Shown: in pieces, positions 52,144 to 63,487 of the stretch | How positions within the stretch are numbered: position 1 is the stretch's first letter | Layout: each line of letters begins with the position of its first letter | NCBI RefSeq assembly: GCF_033568475.1 | Contig: NC_133123.1 | Location: 2,170,001 to 2,234,000, forward strand | Origin: Henckelia pumila | Taxonomy: Eukaryota > Streptophyta > Magnoliopsida > Lamiales > Gesneriaceae | Direction: 5' to 3' | Length of the DNA stretch: 64,000 nt | Translations under genes and position numbers: made by a program | Notes under the pieces: model-generated | What the model saw: the letters and a program-made list of their open reading frames with translations, nothing else | Told to the model about the DNA's origin: nothing | Database searches by the model: none

Positions 52144-52943
52144 CAAGATTTTAAGGAAGCTGAAGACATCGATCATTTTCTTCAGTTTTCTTACAAATAA
52201 AACATTGTAATATTTCTCTTTCTATTGTATTAAGTTTTACTTTTATGTATTTCAAGAACAAGGCTACTATGAGTAGCTAAACAAGTTATCTCCTCCTCTT
52301 CAAAGGAGGTTGATTTATGTAATAATATGTTGTCTGAATAAATTTCCGAAGCTCTTCTCTATCATGTTATTTTATTTAAAAAATTAAGCTTTTGCTATAC
52401 GCCCTAAGGTAGGAAACGAAATAGGGCTGTGCTAGCTGCTGCTGAAGGAGTCAGTGTCAGGAACCATCGGTTGCGATCGCGTGGTTTGGTTGTGAGGAAC
52501 CTGTAAAACCCGGTGGACATAACCCGACAACAGTGTGGTCAAAGAGGTATTCTGCTTTAATTTACTGACGAAAGCATGATGGGATTAAATCTTTAAATTT
52601 TAAATAGGAAAATAAAGGGTAGAATGAACATTATTTAGTTTTAAGGACAAATTCAAGAAACTATTTAATGAATCAGGGATATATTTGGAACATGAAAAGT
52701 GAAAGAGATATAATACGAAAAATGGAAAAGATACAGGGATATATTTAGGAATTGTCCCTTGGATGTTTATACGGTCTTATTTGATTTTAATATCATTTGA
52801 AATTACTTAGAATTGTTGATGTAAGTCTTTTTTTAGGTTTTAGTATAAGTTTATTAATTAATTAAAATAGAATGTTAATTGAACATAAGTATTTGATTTG
52901 GTATAAATGTATAGTTATAATTTTTTTTAATTTTAGTTTAAGT

Positions 52944-53073
52944 GAGTGTTTGCAATTACTTAAAAAAAATTTGATTGTTAGATTTTGGCTTAAAAATCAT
53001 TTTTTATGTTTTTAAACCCAAATTATGTGTTAAGTTATGCTTAATTTAATTAAAATTCCAAAGCTAGTCATAT
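52944..53073. mobile_element. Half copy of a MITE also present at 60.1 kb
   Basis: GAGTGTTTGCAATTACT and the following ~130 bp (TTGTTAGATTTTGGCTTAAAAA, TTATGTGTTAAGTTATGCTT in part) match the reverse complement of the right half of the element at 60083-60423. The other end is missing. Confidence 0.65.
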
Positions 53074-54081
53074 AATATGATTGCATCAAGTACGGGGAAA
53101 ATATTATCCCAAATATAACTATATAAGATAGAGTCATCTTCATTAATTAAAACATTTTGATTGACATATATAGCGAGCAAGTGGATGAAGACGAATTATA
53201 TATTATATATATCTAGTGGCTTGAGTTGTTGAAATAGCTATTAGTACTTATATATGCAGGTAGGGGTTGACATTATAAATAACAAGCAATTGGTTTCAAA
53301 ATTTTATTATGGACTGGATTCGTACACGTATTATTCGTACGAATAATTAATTATGTCAATATGAAAATAATATATAGAAGATATACATTTTGTTATACAT
53401 CATATATTTCAATACATTCCCACGAAATAGCTAGGCCATATACATATATAGACAGGAGTCACAGGAGTCACAGGAGCAAGGTTTCATAAAATGCTAGCAT
53501 GCAATCGCAGACATACGAATTAATTTGTATGCACATATAGGCAGGAATAATGATATTAATATTTAATATTTTTACATATTTTATAATAAACACTAATTAA
53601 GGCATCGAGACAGGCGCTTTGAGTAAATTTTTTTTTTTTTTGATTTAAAGTTATAATTAAATTTATTAGATCTAAATAATCTATATTAAGGCATCGAGAC
53701 AGGCGCTTTGAGCGTGTATATATAAAATTTTTTTGGTTTAAAGTAATAATTAAATTTAGATCTAAATACTTTATATAATCCAAAAATTACATTGTACGGG
53801 ATATATATATTTTACAGACATCATTATTTGGCCAAAGTAATTTGTGGGAAGTCGTAGACAAATGACTTGCGAGAATCATGCGTCGACGAAAAAAAAATTA
53901 CATTTTAATTTACGGGATATACACCTTAGTTTGAAATGAAATGAACAAGCATAGCCGCAAATTGCAACGAATTAATGAACTCTTGACAAGGTAAAATTAA
54001 TTAATTACGGGGAATGATTGGCTTGGCTCATGCATGCAACGTATATATGTATGCATATATGAGATATATCACATGACAGTA
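53074..54081. other. AT-rich spacer with a small tandem duplication
   Basis: AAGGCATCGAGACAGGCGCTT occurs at 53599 and 53688, part of a ~89-bp unit repeated twice up to about 53775. GACAGGAGTCACAGGAGTC near 53450 is a 9-bp tandem. No gene is seen. Confidence 0.6.
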
Positions 54082-54360
54082 CTAGAGGATTAAATAAGCA
54101 AGAAAAATATTGAAAATGAAACGTTCCACCATGGAGATTTTATTTGCCATTAAGGCACAAGAAAGTGATGAAGCAGCAGAGTGGCGCCGGTGGTGTACTT
54201 TTCCGCCGGCTGTCCCTCCCAATCCGGTGGCACCTTTCCGACCTCCACTGCCCCTTCTGCCTTCCGCCGCCTCAGTCATCAGCACGGCTATGAATATCGC
54301 AACCACCAAGACGAATTTCCCAGTACTGATCGGTACCGACGACTTCCAGTAGTACTCCAT
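54082..54360 (-). CDS. Possible small secreted or single-pass peptide (92 aa)
   Basis: A single-exon frame on the minus strand with a GC-rich core unlike its AT-rich flanks. Residues about 13-31 (STGKFVLVVAIFIAVLMTE) form a signal peptide or signal anchor ending at AAEGRR. A Gly/Arg-rich stretch (GSGGRKGATGLGGTAGGK), a basic patch HHRRH and SAASSLSCALMANKISM follow. I do not recognise a family; short plant signalling precursors have this layout. The opposite strand also has an 80-codon frame without a signal sequence. Coding status is likely but unproven. Confidence 0.5.
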   Translation of the reverse strand: MEYYWKSSVPISTGKFVLVVAIFIAVLMTEAAEGRRGSGGRKGATGLGGTAGGKVHHRRHSAASSLSCALMANKISMVERFIFNIFLAYLIL

Positions 54361-55329
54361 ATCCCATCAACAAATTAAAGTCCCCACTCAACTGAAAAAT
54401 TGGAGGTGGCCGGATGTTAGCTAACAAGATTACTAGTAGTTATCTGCAAGCTCAATTGTTTGGTCACCATTTCACTAAATACTCGGTGTATTTATTAAAA
54501 GAAAAAAAATAAAAACAAAACAAATTAAATTAAATTAGTTGTCCTTATCTTTTAGCTAGCTAGCTAGGCTTCTAAATTTACATGGCCGGGGAAGAGAAGA
54601 CAGCAGGGAATATATAAATCACTTTCAACACATACAATGCTTTTCTCATTTCACGTGAACCCGAATTGAATGAAACTATGGCGGATATATATTCAAGATA
54701 GGACAGTATATATAATTAATAAAGAATAAATGGCAACCATACGTATTACAGAAACTTCCAACAGCTAGCATGGCGTACAAAAAAATATGGAACGTCTAAG
54801 AAGTAGACAACACTTGGTTTTCTACACATTTTTTCCATGTGAAGCAGCAGTCCCACATATTCTATTATTTAGTTTTTTTTCCCTTAATATCTAATTCAAA
54901 GATAACTTATTTTTCTCATGTGAAGCAGCTCTGGTAAATGTATATATTCTTCAACTATTATTAATTATGCAATTTTTTTAAATATTTATGTGTATGTAAA
55001 AACGTGACATATATATACTGATCCTTCAATGTTTAATTATTATTAAGACTAGTATCGAATTGCACATTACGTGCGTGTACAGTCTGTTTTACATTCAGGT
55101 TGCGTGTTTTTAATCCGTTTTTTTATTAAATAATTATAATAGATAAAGATAATAAATAGTAAAAAAAACTTAAATAAAAATGTGGTCACACCAAATTGGT
55201 ATATTGGCATAGCCTCACATTTATTAATATAATAGAATAGAATAGACGATGTTTGATCGCGTATATAATAAGTTTATAAAAGTGCAAAAATCAAAATAAG
55301 ATATTTTAACAACTTTGTTGTTTAAAAAG
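54361..55329. other. AT-rich spacer
   Basis: GTATTTATT (54487) on the other strand reads AATAAATAC and could be a TATA box for the small minus-strand frame. No other feature is recognised. Confidence 0.35.
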
Positions 55330-55334
55330 TCAAT

Positions 55335-55455
55335 TAATTTTTGCATAGTGTGGTTTACTTGATTAACGTAGTTTGCAGGCTATTGCGTTAGTTCGAGGGT
55401 TTATCCAGTGCGCATCGAAGATAGCGGCTGCGGGTTCCCACGTCACAAAAAAAAA
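55335..55455 (+). mobile_element. SINE-like element (plus orientation)
   Basis: GCATAGTGTGGTTTACTTG and TTAGTTCGAGG resemble A and B boxes. They are followed by GTGCGCATCGAAGATAGCGG, GGTTCCCACGTCAC and an A-run (55447-55455), as in the 3' ends of many dicot SINEs. The family is not named. Confidence 0.5.
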
Positions 55456-56140
55456 GTCATTTAATTTTACCATAAAAAAGTCAATTATTTTTTTAAAAAA
55501 AATTAATTAGGTTATCCCGACTTATTTAATGAGATTTTTTTAAATATCTTTACAAACCAAATTATCCTTATTTATTTTAGGGAAATGATATAAAAAAATA
55601 AACAAGGTAAAACTTATTAATTAATTAATAACATAAAAGAAGAGTTGACGAAATATTTCATTTTTAAAAAAAAATTAAACTCTATTAAAAGAATAATCAT
55701 ATCTGAAAAATCTAAACACCATTAATTTAAATAAAAATTAAACTCAATTAAAGGAAACGATCTAAAGGATATATGTGTAATTTAATGTAAACAATAGGCT
55801 AGTTTGATTACTTGATTGATTTTAAGGCATGATTTGATTAATATATTTTCTCAAGGTCATTTTAAAAATCCCACTTTATTTTAATATATCTCTTATCTAT
55901 CCTCTTAATAATATATCATACAAGTTAAATTTCAAATAATAATTAAAATTTATATTTTATTATCATTATCAATATTAACGTTCTTATTAATATTTAATTA
56001 TTGTAATTACGTTTATATTCGTGTATATAATTACGTATTGGTGTATGTATGTACCTGCATATTTAATATATATATATATATATATAATATAATATATAAT
56101 TATAATCATCATAATCATCGTTATCGTCATTTAATCATAT
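55456..56140. other. AT-rich spacer between two inverted SINE-like copies
   Basis: Strongly AT-rich with a TA run near 56070-56095; no gene is seen. Confidence 0.4.
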
Positions 56141-56250
56141 GATGTGAGAATCCGCAGTTGCTAGTTTTCGGTGCGCATTGACTAAACCTCGAACTAACGT
56201 AATAGTTTGTAAACTACGTTAATTAGCTAAGTAAACCGCACGAGACAAAT
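56141..56250 (-). mobile_element. SINE-like element (minus orientation)
   Basis: The reverse complement of this segment (CGTGCGGTTTACTTAGC, AACGTAGTTTACAAACTATT, ACGTTAGTTCGAGG, CAATGCGCACCGAAAAC, GCGGATTCTCACATC) aligns with the copy at 55335 over about 95 bp. The two are inverted about 0.7 kb apart. Confidence 0.5.
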
Positions 56251-57200
56251 CTTTACATCATCATTATTTTAATCATCATTTTTATTAAAATCTTATCATT
56301 AAGTAATTATTGATTAATTAATATTATTTAGTTCTTTATATATATATATATTTCAATTTGATTCATTTTTTGACATAAAAATGATTAAAATTGTTTAAAA
56401 AATAGAATATAAATGACTAAGGCTAAAATTTGATAACAACATAGATAACAAAAAATGTAAAAAAATAAACACTGAGAAAAAAATATTGTTTTCCTTGGGA
56501 ATAATGTAGATAAAAATTGATTAATGTTTGGTGCCAAATTCTATTGATACAAGTTTACGGTGCACTTGGAGCAATAAATTTAAAATCCGTAGATTTCAAT
56601 GTTAGTTTTATTGTTTATAATAATGAAATAATATAAAAAAATATTAAAACATGTCTTACTTATTTACACATTAATAATATAAAATAGAATAGATGAATCT
56701 CAAATGACACATTAATTGTTGAATATTGAACCTAAAATTAATTCTAATTAAAATAAAAAAAATATTATATAAACATACAACGAGTAAATTTGAAATTTAT
56801 AATCTTATTTATCTAAAAAAAATTGAAATCCGAAACACAAACTTAATTAATTTAGTTAATTTGGCTTCGAGCATATATGTTCTATTGGTGGAATTCCTTT
56901 CGTACAGTTTTTATTCCCTGAACGGCTGAACCGGTCATCTCAGGCATCACCAAGTTGACGTTGACGAAAAGAATTAATATATATAAAGTTAGAAAATTCA
57001 TATAAGAATGTTAAATTAATGAGTATGATGCGATGCTATTTGCGTGAGTGCGATATATATATATATTAAGAAGTCAACTTATGAGTTTTAAATTAAATAA
57101 ACCTTAGCTTACTTGATCGGTACTTAACCTGACCTTTCAGCCATAAAAATGGCTCTTTGTTCGTCTTTAGTTTTTTGCGCTTAATTAAAGCCCCTCAGCT
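56251..57200. other. AT-rich spacer
   Basis: TA microsatellites near 56338 and 57054. The last ~200 bp probably hold the promoter of the RGLG-like gene. No gene is seen. Confidence 0.4.
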
Positions 57201-57251
57201 ACGTACCATCTCTTATTTTCTTTCGTTTCCAATATCATCATTCTTTCTCAG

Positions 57252-57467
57252 GTAAGTTATGTGCTAATTTGGAAAACAAGAAAAAAAAAAAATAAAACCC
57301 TTTCATTTTATCTTATTTTTGTCGGAGTACGTTTAATAACTTGGTGCATGCTACTCTTTCCAAGAATGCATGAACTAGGAGAAATTAAATCTTGATTCAT
57401 GCTTCAAAATATATATTTTGCAATGACAAGTTTTCTATATATATATATATATATATATATTTTACAG
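57252..57467 (+). other. Probable 5'-leader intron of the RGLG-like gene
   Basis: The donor CTCAG|GTAAGT (57252) is a perfect consensus. The acceptor TTTTACAG ends at 57467, 13 bases before the ATG, with a TA-rich microsatellite in front of it. Confidence 0.6.
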
Positions 57468-57480
57468 GTAGCTAGCTAGC

Positions 57481-59733
57481 ATGGGTGCAAAACCATCCGT
57501 TAGTGGCAGCACACGACGTGGCGATTCGTTTAGCCGTTCGAGCTCTAAATATTCTCCCCGCCGTGCTTATAACTCAGAAACAAGCTCTAGTTCTGAACCT
57601 GATCATAATAGAATGACCGAGTTTCAGAAGAAGTACGGAAGGATCCTTGACAAGTATAATTCTCTCGAACAGGTCAATATTAATTAAGTTTTATAATTTC
57701 TAATGCAAATAATTAGATATTTATGAATAGTACTACATATTGTTTCTTGAATATTAATATTAATTTTATATGGTGATCGATGTTCCTGCTGCAGGTGACA
57801 CAAGCTCTTGTTGATTGCGGTCTCGAATCCTCTAATCTCATTGTTGCCATCGACTTCACGAAAAGCAACGAATGGACGGGGATGAAGTCGTTCAAAGGGA
57901 AGAGCCTGCATCACCTTGATGAACATGATGACTTAAATCCATACGAGCATGCCATCTCCATTATTGGAAAGACACTTTCGAGATTTGATGAGGATAATCT
58001 CATTCCTTGTTTTGGCTTTGGTGACGGTATATTATATTATAATATATATATATATTATATAAACCATGAAACTATAATATTATTTGTGTTGATCGAATTA
58101 TAATATTAATTCTTGAAGTAACAACCCACGATCGAGATGTGTTCAGCTTTTATCCAGACCACAGCCCCTGCTATGGATTCGAGCAGGCATTGAACCGATA
58201 CAGAGAGGTTGTAAAAGGCGTTAAGTTAGCAGGTTAAAATTAAATTAATTTGTTTAGGGACTCGATGGATGCATGTTTTATGATCATGAGGTTCATGAAA
58301 TATTTTGATTGATCTGCTGGGGCATAATTAAGCTCATGATGTGTGTACTTGTATATATATAGGACCAACATCATTTGGCCCGATAATTGAAACCGCAATC
58401 GGAATAGTTGATAGCAGTGGTGGCCAGTATCATGTTCTTTTGATCATAGCCGACGGGCAGGTGACACGAAGTGTTGACACCAGATTCGGGCAGTTTAGTC
58501 CTCAAGAGAGCAGCACAATCGATGCGATTGTGGAAGCAAGGTTAATCTTGAAATGAAACAATTGAATTTTTTTGGTCCTAGCTAGATTAGTAAGCAAATA
58601 AATATTTAGTTGATTTGTGGTGGTGGTGTCTGTTTTGCAGCAAGTACCCTTTGTCGATTATCGTTGTCGGAGTTGGAGATGGGCCATGGGACACAATGAA
58701 ACAGTTCGACGACAACATTCCGGCCAGAGACTTCGATAATATTCAGGTTCAAAACATGATCATGTGTACTGATGAATATATATATATATATATAGGAGCA
58801 GAACATTAACCAATTTTAGGATGCACACGTACAGTTTGTTAATTTCACAGAAATCATGTCAAAAAACATCCCCTTAGCTCAAAGGGAAGCAGAATTCGCC
58901 CTGTGGGCATTGATGGAAATCCCATCACAATACAAGGCAACACTGGAGCTTGGACTATTGGGGTACATACATATATTACATCACTCTCTGTTTGATGAAT
59001 GAATGCATAATTAATTAACGGGTAATGCTATATGTACACTGACACAACGTGTAACCCGCAGTGTACTTATAGCATTATCCTTAATTAACACGTGGTTGTT
59101 ATTCGATCCGCAGCAGGAGAAGAGGTAATAGCACAAAAGATCCATTGCCCCCTCCATCTGCAGCAAACTTGAGGCAACCATATAGTACTCCTCCTCCGTA
59201 TCCCTCCCCGGTGCACAGAAGCTTCAGTACTCCAACAGTACCTTCCACCAGTAGCACTTACTGTCCCCCCTCCCCAAATCCCATGGTAAATTCCATCTCT
59301 CCACTTATAAATTTACACATCCATCTTTTAACTGACTGAATTCAGTCATCTGATGCTCCACAGAACTGCCCGGTTTGTTGCGGGAACAAAAGGGACGTCG
59401 TGCTCGGATGCGGACATACAGTAAGCAAAATATATAGCGATCGAGTCAGAAAGATTAAGGTAGTGTTTGGGAGAACTTTTTAGAAGCACTTCTCGGCTTT
59501 TCCGTTAACAAAAATATGAAATTTTATGAAATTTTGTTGACGAAAAGCTGAAAAGTGCTTCTTAAAAGATCTCTCAAACACTACATAATAATGCAATATT
59601 AATTGTTGGTACATATCTCAAAATTTGTGTGCAGGTCTGCTATGAGTGTGACATACATCTAAGCTGGTGCCCTGTTTGCTTGACGGAGATAACCAACAGG
59701 ATCAGACTCTCACAAAACTCATCTTATAATTAA
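57481..59733 (+). CDS. E3 ubiquitin ligase, RGLG type (copine/vWA plus RING)
   Basis: Nine coding exons in phase: 57481-57672, 57795-58026, 58119-58232, 58363-58540, 58641-58746, 58835-58962, 59114-59285, 59346-59420 and 59635-59733, 431 residues. MGAKPS offers Gly2 for myristoylation, in keeping with membrane association in this family. A Ser-rich leader is followed by a copine-like vWA domain (about residues 65-330) with the metal-ion site DFTKS (84-88), PCFGFGD and [13 protein letters not shown] Pro/Ser-rich linker (about 335-374) leads to a C-terminal RING finger with C382, C385, C396, H398, C401, C404, C411 and C414. RGLG ligases ubiquitinate targets in hormone and stress signalling (Lys63 chains in RGLG1/2). 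Whether this is an RGLG1/2 or RGLG3-5 type cannot be settled by eye. Intron 6 ends in CAGCAG, which allows two in-frame acceptors. Confidence 0.94.
59461..59583. mobile_element. Short MITE inside intron 8 of the RGLG-like gene
   Basis: TAGTGTTTGGGAGAACTTTT at the left pairs with AAAGATCTCTCAAACACTA at the right. The inner arms (AGAAGCACTTCTCGGCTTTTC / GAAAAGCTGAAAAGTGCTTCT in part) also pair, giving a near-complete 123-bp foldback. Flanking duplication is at most TA, so the superfamily is unclear. Confidence 0.7.
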
Positions 59734-60082
59734 GTCCCCAGATATATCGATGTTCAAATTCAAGATATGTAATATATATTGGTGTGGATTGTGCGATGAC
59801 TTGCGAATTCGTTACACATACATTGCAGAGTGTATACCTCCAGTTTTATGCGTTCTTGTCTCAATGAAAGGATATGTGTGTGTTGTGTGGTACAGTTTGA
59901 GAAAATATACAGTCACAGCCTCATCGTTCCACTCTTTCTCCATCCGGTACGTGTATGCAAATCCACTATCTTAATAAAATAAATAAATGAAAGCTCTAGC
60001 TAGTTTGACTGAATTATTCTACTGCAAAACGAATTCAAGAAGGATTATTTTATTATAAATTGCACTTATCAGCATCCAACTT
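59734..60082. other. 3' flank of the RGLG-like gene
   Basis: Probable 3' UTR; AATAAAATAAATAAATG near 59975 could be the polyadenylation signal. Confidence 0.45.
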
Positions 60083-60423
60083 AGGAAGTGTTTGCAATAA
60101 ATTGTGTTTTTTAGAAGTGATTAATTTATAAATTATAAAAAAGTTAAGAAAAATCAAAAGTTGGTAATGTTTGAAAACAAATGTGAAAATCTAAAAATCA
60201 AAGTTGGATAGTGTTTGATAAATAAGTTATTAGAGTGATTTTAACAATAACCTTCATATTAAAATCACTTTTGAAGAATCATAATCACCACATGACTAGC
60301 TTTTGGATTTCAATTAAGTTAAGCATAAGCTAACACATAATCTAGGTTTAAGGAACACACAAAAATATTTTTTTAAGCCAAAAGCTAACAATCACTTTTT
60401 TTTAGTGATTGCAAACACTCCTT
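60083..60423. mobile_element. MITE with GGAAGTGTTTGCAAT ends
   Basis: AGGAAGTGTTTGCAAT (60083) and ATTGCAAACACTCCTT (ending 60423) are inverted, with further complementary segments inside (GTGATTTTAACAA / ATTAAAATCAC near the centre). A half copy lies at 52944. Target-site duplication is not clear. Confidence 0.7.
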
Positions 60424-63224
60424 TAATATACATAGACTATTCAGTATTTACCGTTGTGTGTTAAAAAAAATAGTGACCAAGCAAATTGAGATATATATAA
60501 TGTTGGAACACGTTTCATTAGCTATTTTTTAACCAAACGTTTCTCTTTTCATCTTTGGTTAGGTGTGATTTTTTAGCACAAGTTGAGCTTAATATGTGTT
60601 AAAGGGCACATGATTCTTCTGTTGGAACCAATCCACTTAACATTCTAATTTGAGATTCCCATTTGGAGGCGGTTGGGGAGAGATAATGCGGGGAATAAAA
60701 ATAGAAAGTTTGTTAGGATTTGGGAGCTTTTACTTGTGTTCCGGCCATTACTAATTGAAAATTCTCGGTTTGTATTCCAATTTGGTTTGTATTCCAATTT
60801 TTAATAAATTTTGATATGTTAACTTTGAGGTTATTTTAGAAAGGGAATTTTGTATTTAACATTTATGTGGCTTCTTGGTAAGATTTCCCCATTTCCTCCA
60901 AGAGGTCACTTGGATTTCTTAATTTCTTTTCTCTATTCCGTTCATTGTCATGTCTTGTTTCTAAACTTTTTCCTAGAACATTTTTGAAAAAAAGGACGTG
61001 TTTCTACAAATAACTAAAAGAAGTAATTTTCCTGTTTGCACATGAATTTCGATTGTTTAACTCTTGAATTTGTGGGCTTTTGATTTTACTGGATTGGATT
61101 CATCTACTTGTTTCAGTTGCATCTTTTATGGGTTTTTTTAACATAGTTGTTGATTAAAACGTGAAAAAGGGAACTTCGGTCTTCTTTTTTTGGCTACCAA
61201 AATTGAGAGTTTGGAGTGTTGTTAAGTGGATCGTGTACTGGTCGTAGAGAATTTGGATTGTTGATCTTGGAATTGGATTAAGCTTTAGGTGTGGTTTTAC
61301 GATGGAAGCTCGAGTCTTTTTACATTTGGGAAATGTTGGATTCCTTTTTTTTTTTAATTTTTTTTTAATGAGATCTGAGTTTGGTTTTTTTTTTTTTTAC
61401 CTTGGTAAATCTGTTTTTGGTATTGAAAATACAATGATGCTACTGAATTACTTACTTTTTCCAGTTTCTTTATTGAATTGAGTATTTGGTTATCGTTCGG
61501 GATTATTAATACGAATACATGATTGATGTTTGTTGTTGTTTTTGTTTGATTTACTCGATATTAGACACTCATGTATGATTTACAATATTATATTCTTTTA
61601 TATATATGAAATTAGATCTACTATTTTTGTGGTTATACGTGCGAATTAGATTTGTCGTATAGTCAATTAGTCCAATTTGAATATTAAATTTTAATATTTC
61701 AAAATGATTTAGTTTTTTTAAAAAAAAAAAAATAGTTTAAATTACATAAACCTGGTACATTTATAACATAAAAGTTACTTTATAAATTAAATCTCAGTGA
61801 TTTAAGACGATAAATTGAAAATTAATATATTTTTATCATAATGTTCATTCCATTGACATGTAGCATAAAACAATGATGGCTAACTTTATAGGACATTACA
61901 TGTGATGGATATCAACCAAATAATGTGATGATTAATATTTTTACTTTGAAATAACAAATTGTAACCTATACTTGTCAATAGTTACTGATAACTAATATAC
62001 ATGTGCTGAAGTGTTTATTTTTTGGTTTCCTTAAATATTTGGTTAACTTCTCTTTTTCCTCATGAAATTGACGAACTTGCTTTTGGATGAAGGTCCTAGA
62101 AATAACAGTTTTTTTTCTTATGTGAAAACATTCATAAAAGGATTTCCACTGGTATATTAATTGATTGTTATTAATGTATGATGATATAATTTCAAATAAC
62201 AATGGTTCATGACTACAACATATGTCGATTTTCTATTTTAGATTATTAATAAACATTGTTTTTACTTCTTTGGGACCTAGCTACCTCTTGCTTGTTAGTG
62301 TGTTTCTTAACCTTTCCCACTTTTTCTTCTTAACCTATGTTGAAGTGTATGAAAAACCTTGTAAACCGAATGTTATGTGGTTGTGCGTTAAGCCAATAAT
62401 TTTATATTCAAATTAATAATATCTGTTATTATCATATTATTTAATCCATCTGGAATTTTTCAATATTTGGTTCCCCTATGCATAACTTAGTTGAGTTTTG
62501 TGATTGTATATCGGTATTTGGTTCAGCTATGCATGACTTAGTTCACTTCCATGAGTGAGTCAAGGTTTTCATCCAGAAGTTAGAATTTGTTAGCTGTTCG
62601 ACTATGAGCCTCAAAAAGTCCACTGAGAAGATTGCTCCTCTGAATTATTAGGTCGAAAATCATCGCAATTATTTTTAAAAAAATTAATTTAATGACTTGG
62701 GCCAACCAGACCCAATCTTTTTATGTGTCGATGTGCCTATACACACACGTAAATATATCATATATGTATAATGTATGTATATAATTTTTTTTTACATTGA
62801 ATCATATCATTTTATCATAAATGGGATATCAAAATCCAAATCATAAAATTTTATTATATTTTCTTTCTTTCTTCCCTGCTCTGTTTTTTACTGCTGGAGA
62901 TGCCACTCCGAGGGAGGATATATTGAACATTAATTATAATTATTGAAAGCATAATTTATTCATAATCTTATCTTTGATTATTTATTATTTAGGTGTTGAA
63001 TCAGTACTAGCAATATTAGAGGGGCAGCAGAAAAATGAAGTGGTGGCGATTGTTAATTAGTGTGTTCGTGTTAATTAATGTGTGATTAATTATTAATTAA
63101 TTGCTTAATATTTGGAATAAGTCCTTCGATCCCTTTCATTGACACGACAATGTGGTAATTTGTTTATAGGTTGTATAAATAATAATTCAATTATTGATTA
63201 ATCATATCCATATAATATATATAT
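60424..63224. other. Long intergenic spacer
   Basis: AT-rich, with pyrimidine runs near 61347-61400 and A-runs near 61720. ATGGAAGCTCGAG at 61302 follows a stretch of leader-like composition but opens only a short frame, so I do not call a gene. Confidence 0.4.
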
Positions 63225-63487
63225 TGTTGTGGAAAAGTAAAAATTTACGGTAAAAAGTAAATACTCCAAAACTCAAAATATATCAAACTCTACACTTTAT
63301 AATATTTTTCTCTCAACTCAATTGTATTTTTCATCACAAATGAAGACCTATTTATAGATCCACATTTGAGATTAGTCCAAAAATTAAAACATCATCATCT
63401 ACATCATCACACACTAATTTTCCACATTTTACAACTCAATATTCAACATTCAATATTCAACAATAATAAAATAATATATTTTCAACA
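63225..63487 (-). repeat. Copia 3' LTR (about 263 bp)
   Basis: TGTTGTGGAAAAG to TTTTCAACA with TG...CA ends, next to the purine tract at 63488-63496. A TATA-like CTATTTATAGATC lies within. The outer edge in a TA-rich run is approximate. Confidence 0.7.

Larger units (their letters stand above)
45176..52540 (+). mobile_element. Endogenous caulimovirid (plant pararetrovirus), near full length, broken
   Basis: A fossil viral genome of about 7.4 kb that begins at the tRNA-Met primer site TGGTATCAGAGC (45176-45187). Order of parts: short leading frames (45265-45600), coat protein region (about 45780-47000) with zinc knuckle CWTCGARGHISTNC (46952-46993), 30K-type movement protein (about 47160-48290, AAATMSWIHIGAIQIMIK region near 47500), aspartic protease with DSGAE (about 48739), reverse transcriptase with YIDDILIASK (about 49804), RNase H with LFTDASDEWW (about 50245), and a transactivator-like region (about 50640-51950). 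A promoter and leader region follow. Coat-movement-polymerase-transactivator order resembles Cavemovirus/Solendovirus; the genus is an inference. It carries roughly ten breaks, so it is old and not functional. The right border (about 52540) is approximate. Confidence 0.85.
44989..52758. mobile_element. Mutator-type frame enclosing a pararetrovirus fossil
   Basis: The exact 9-bp direct repeat TTGGATGTT stands at 44980-44988 and 52759-52767. Just inside, GGGATAAAACCCAAATACGTCC at the left and the reverse complement of the right end, GGGACAATTCCTAAATATAT, begin a divergent terminal inverted repeat that can be followed for about 150 bp (shared words AACAAATAGTTTC / TTAAATAGTTTC, ATGTCCCTCAAACTAAA / TGTCCTTAAAACTAAA). 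A 9-bp duplication plus long inverted repeats is the Mutator signature. No Mutator transposase is present; the whole interior is viral. The frame is about 0.19 kb at the left and about 0.2 kb at the right. Confidence 0.75.

Noticed and set aside
44989-52758. LTR retrotransposon instead of a virus
   Set aside because: There is a 30K movement protein region, a transactivator-like region and no integrase domain, and the ends are inverted, not direct repeats.
61302-61360. Possible first exon starting ATGGAAGCTCGAG
   Set aside because: The frame runs into a poly-T tract and stops, and no continuation with coding character follows.
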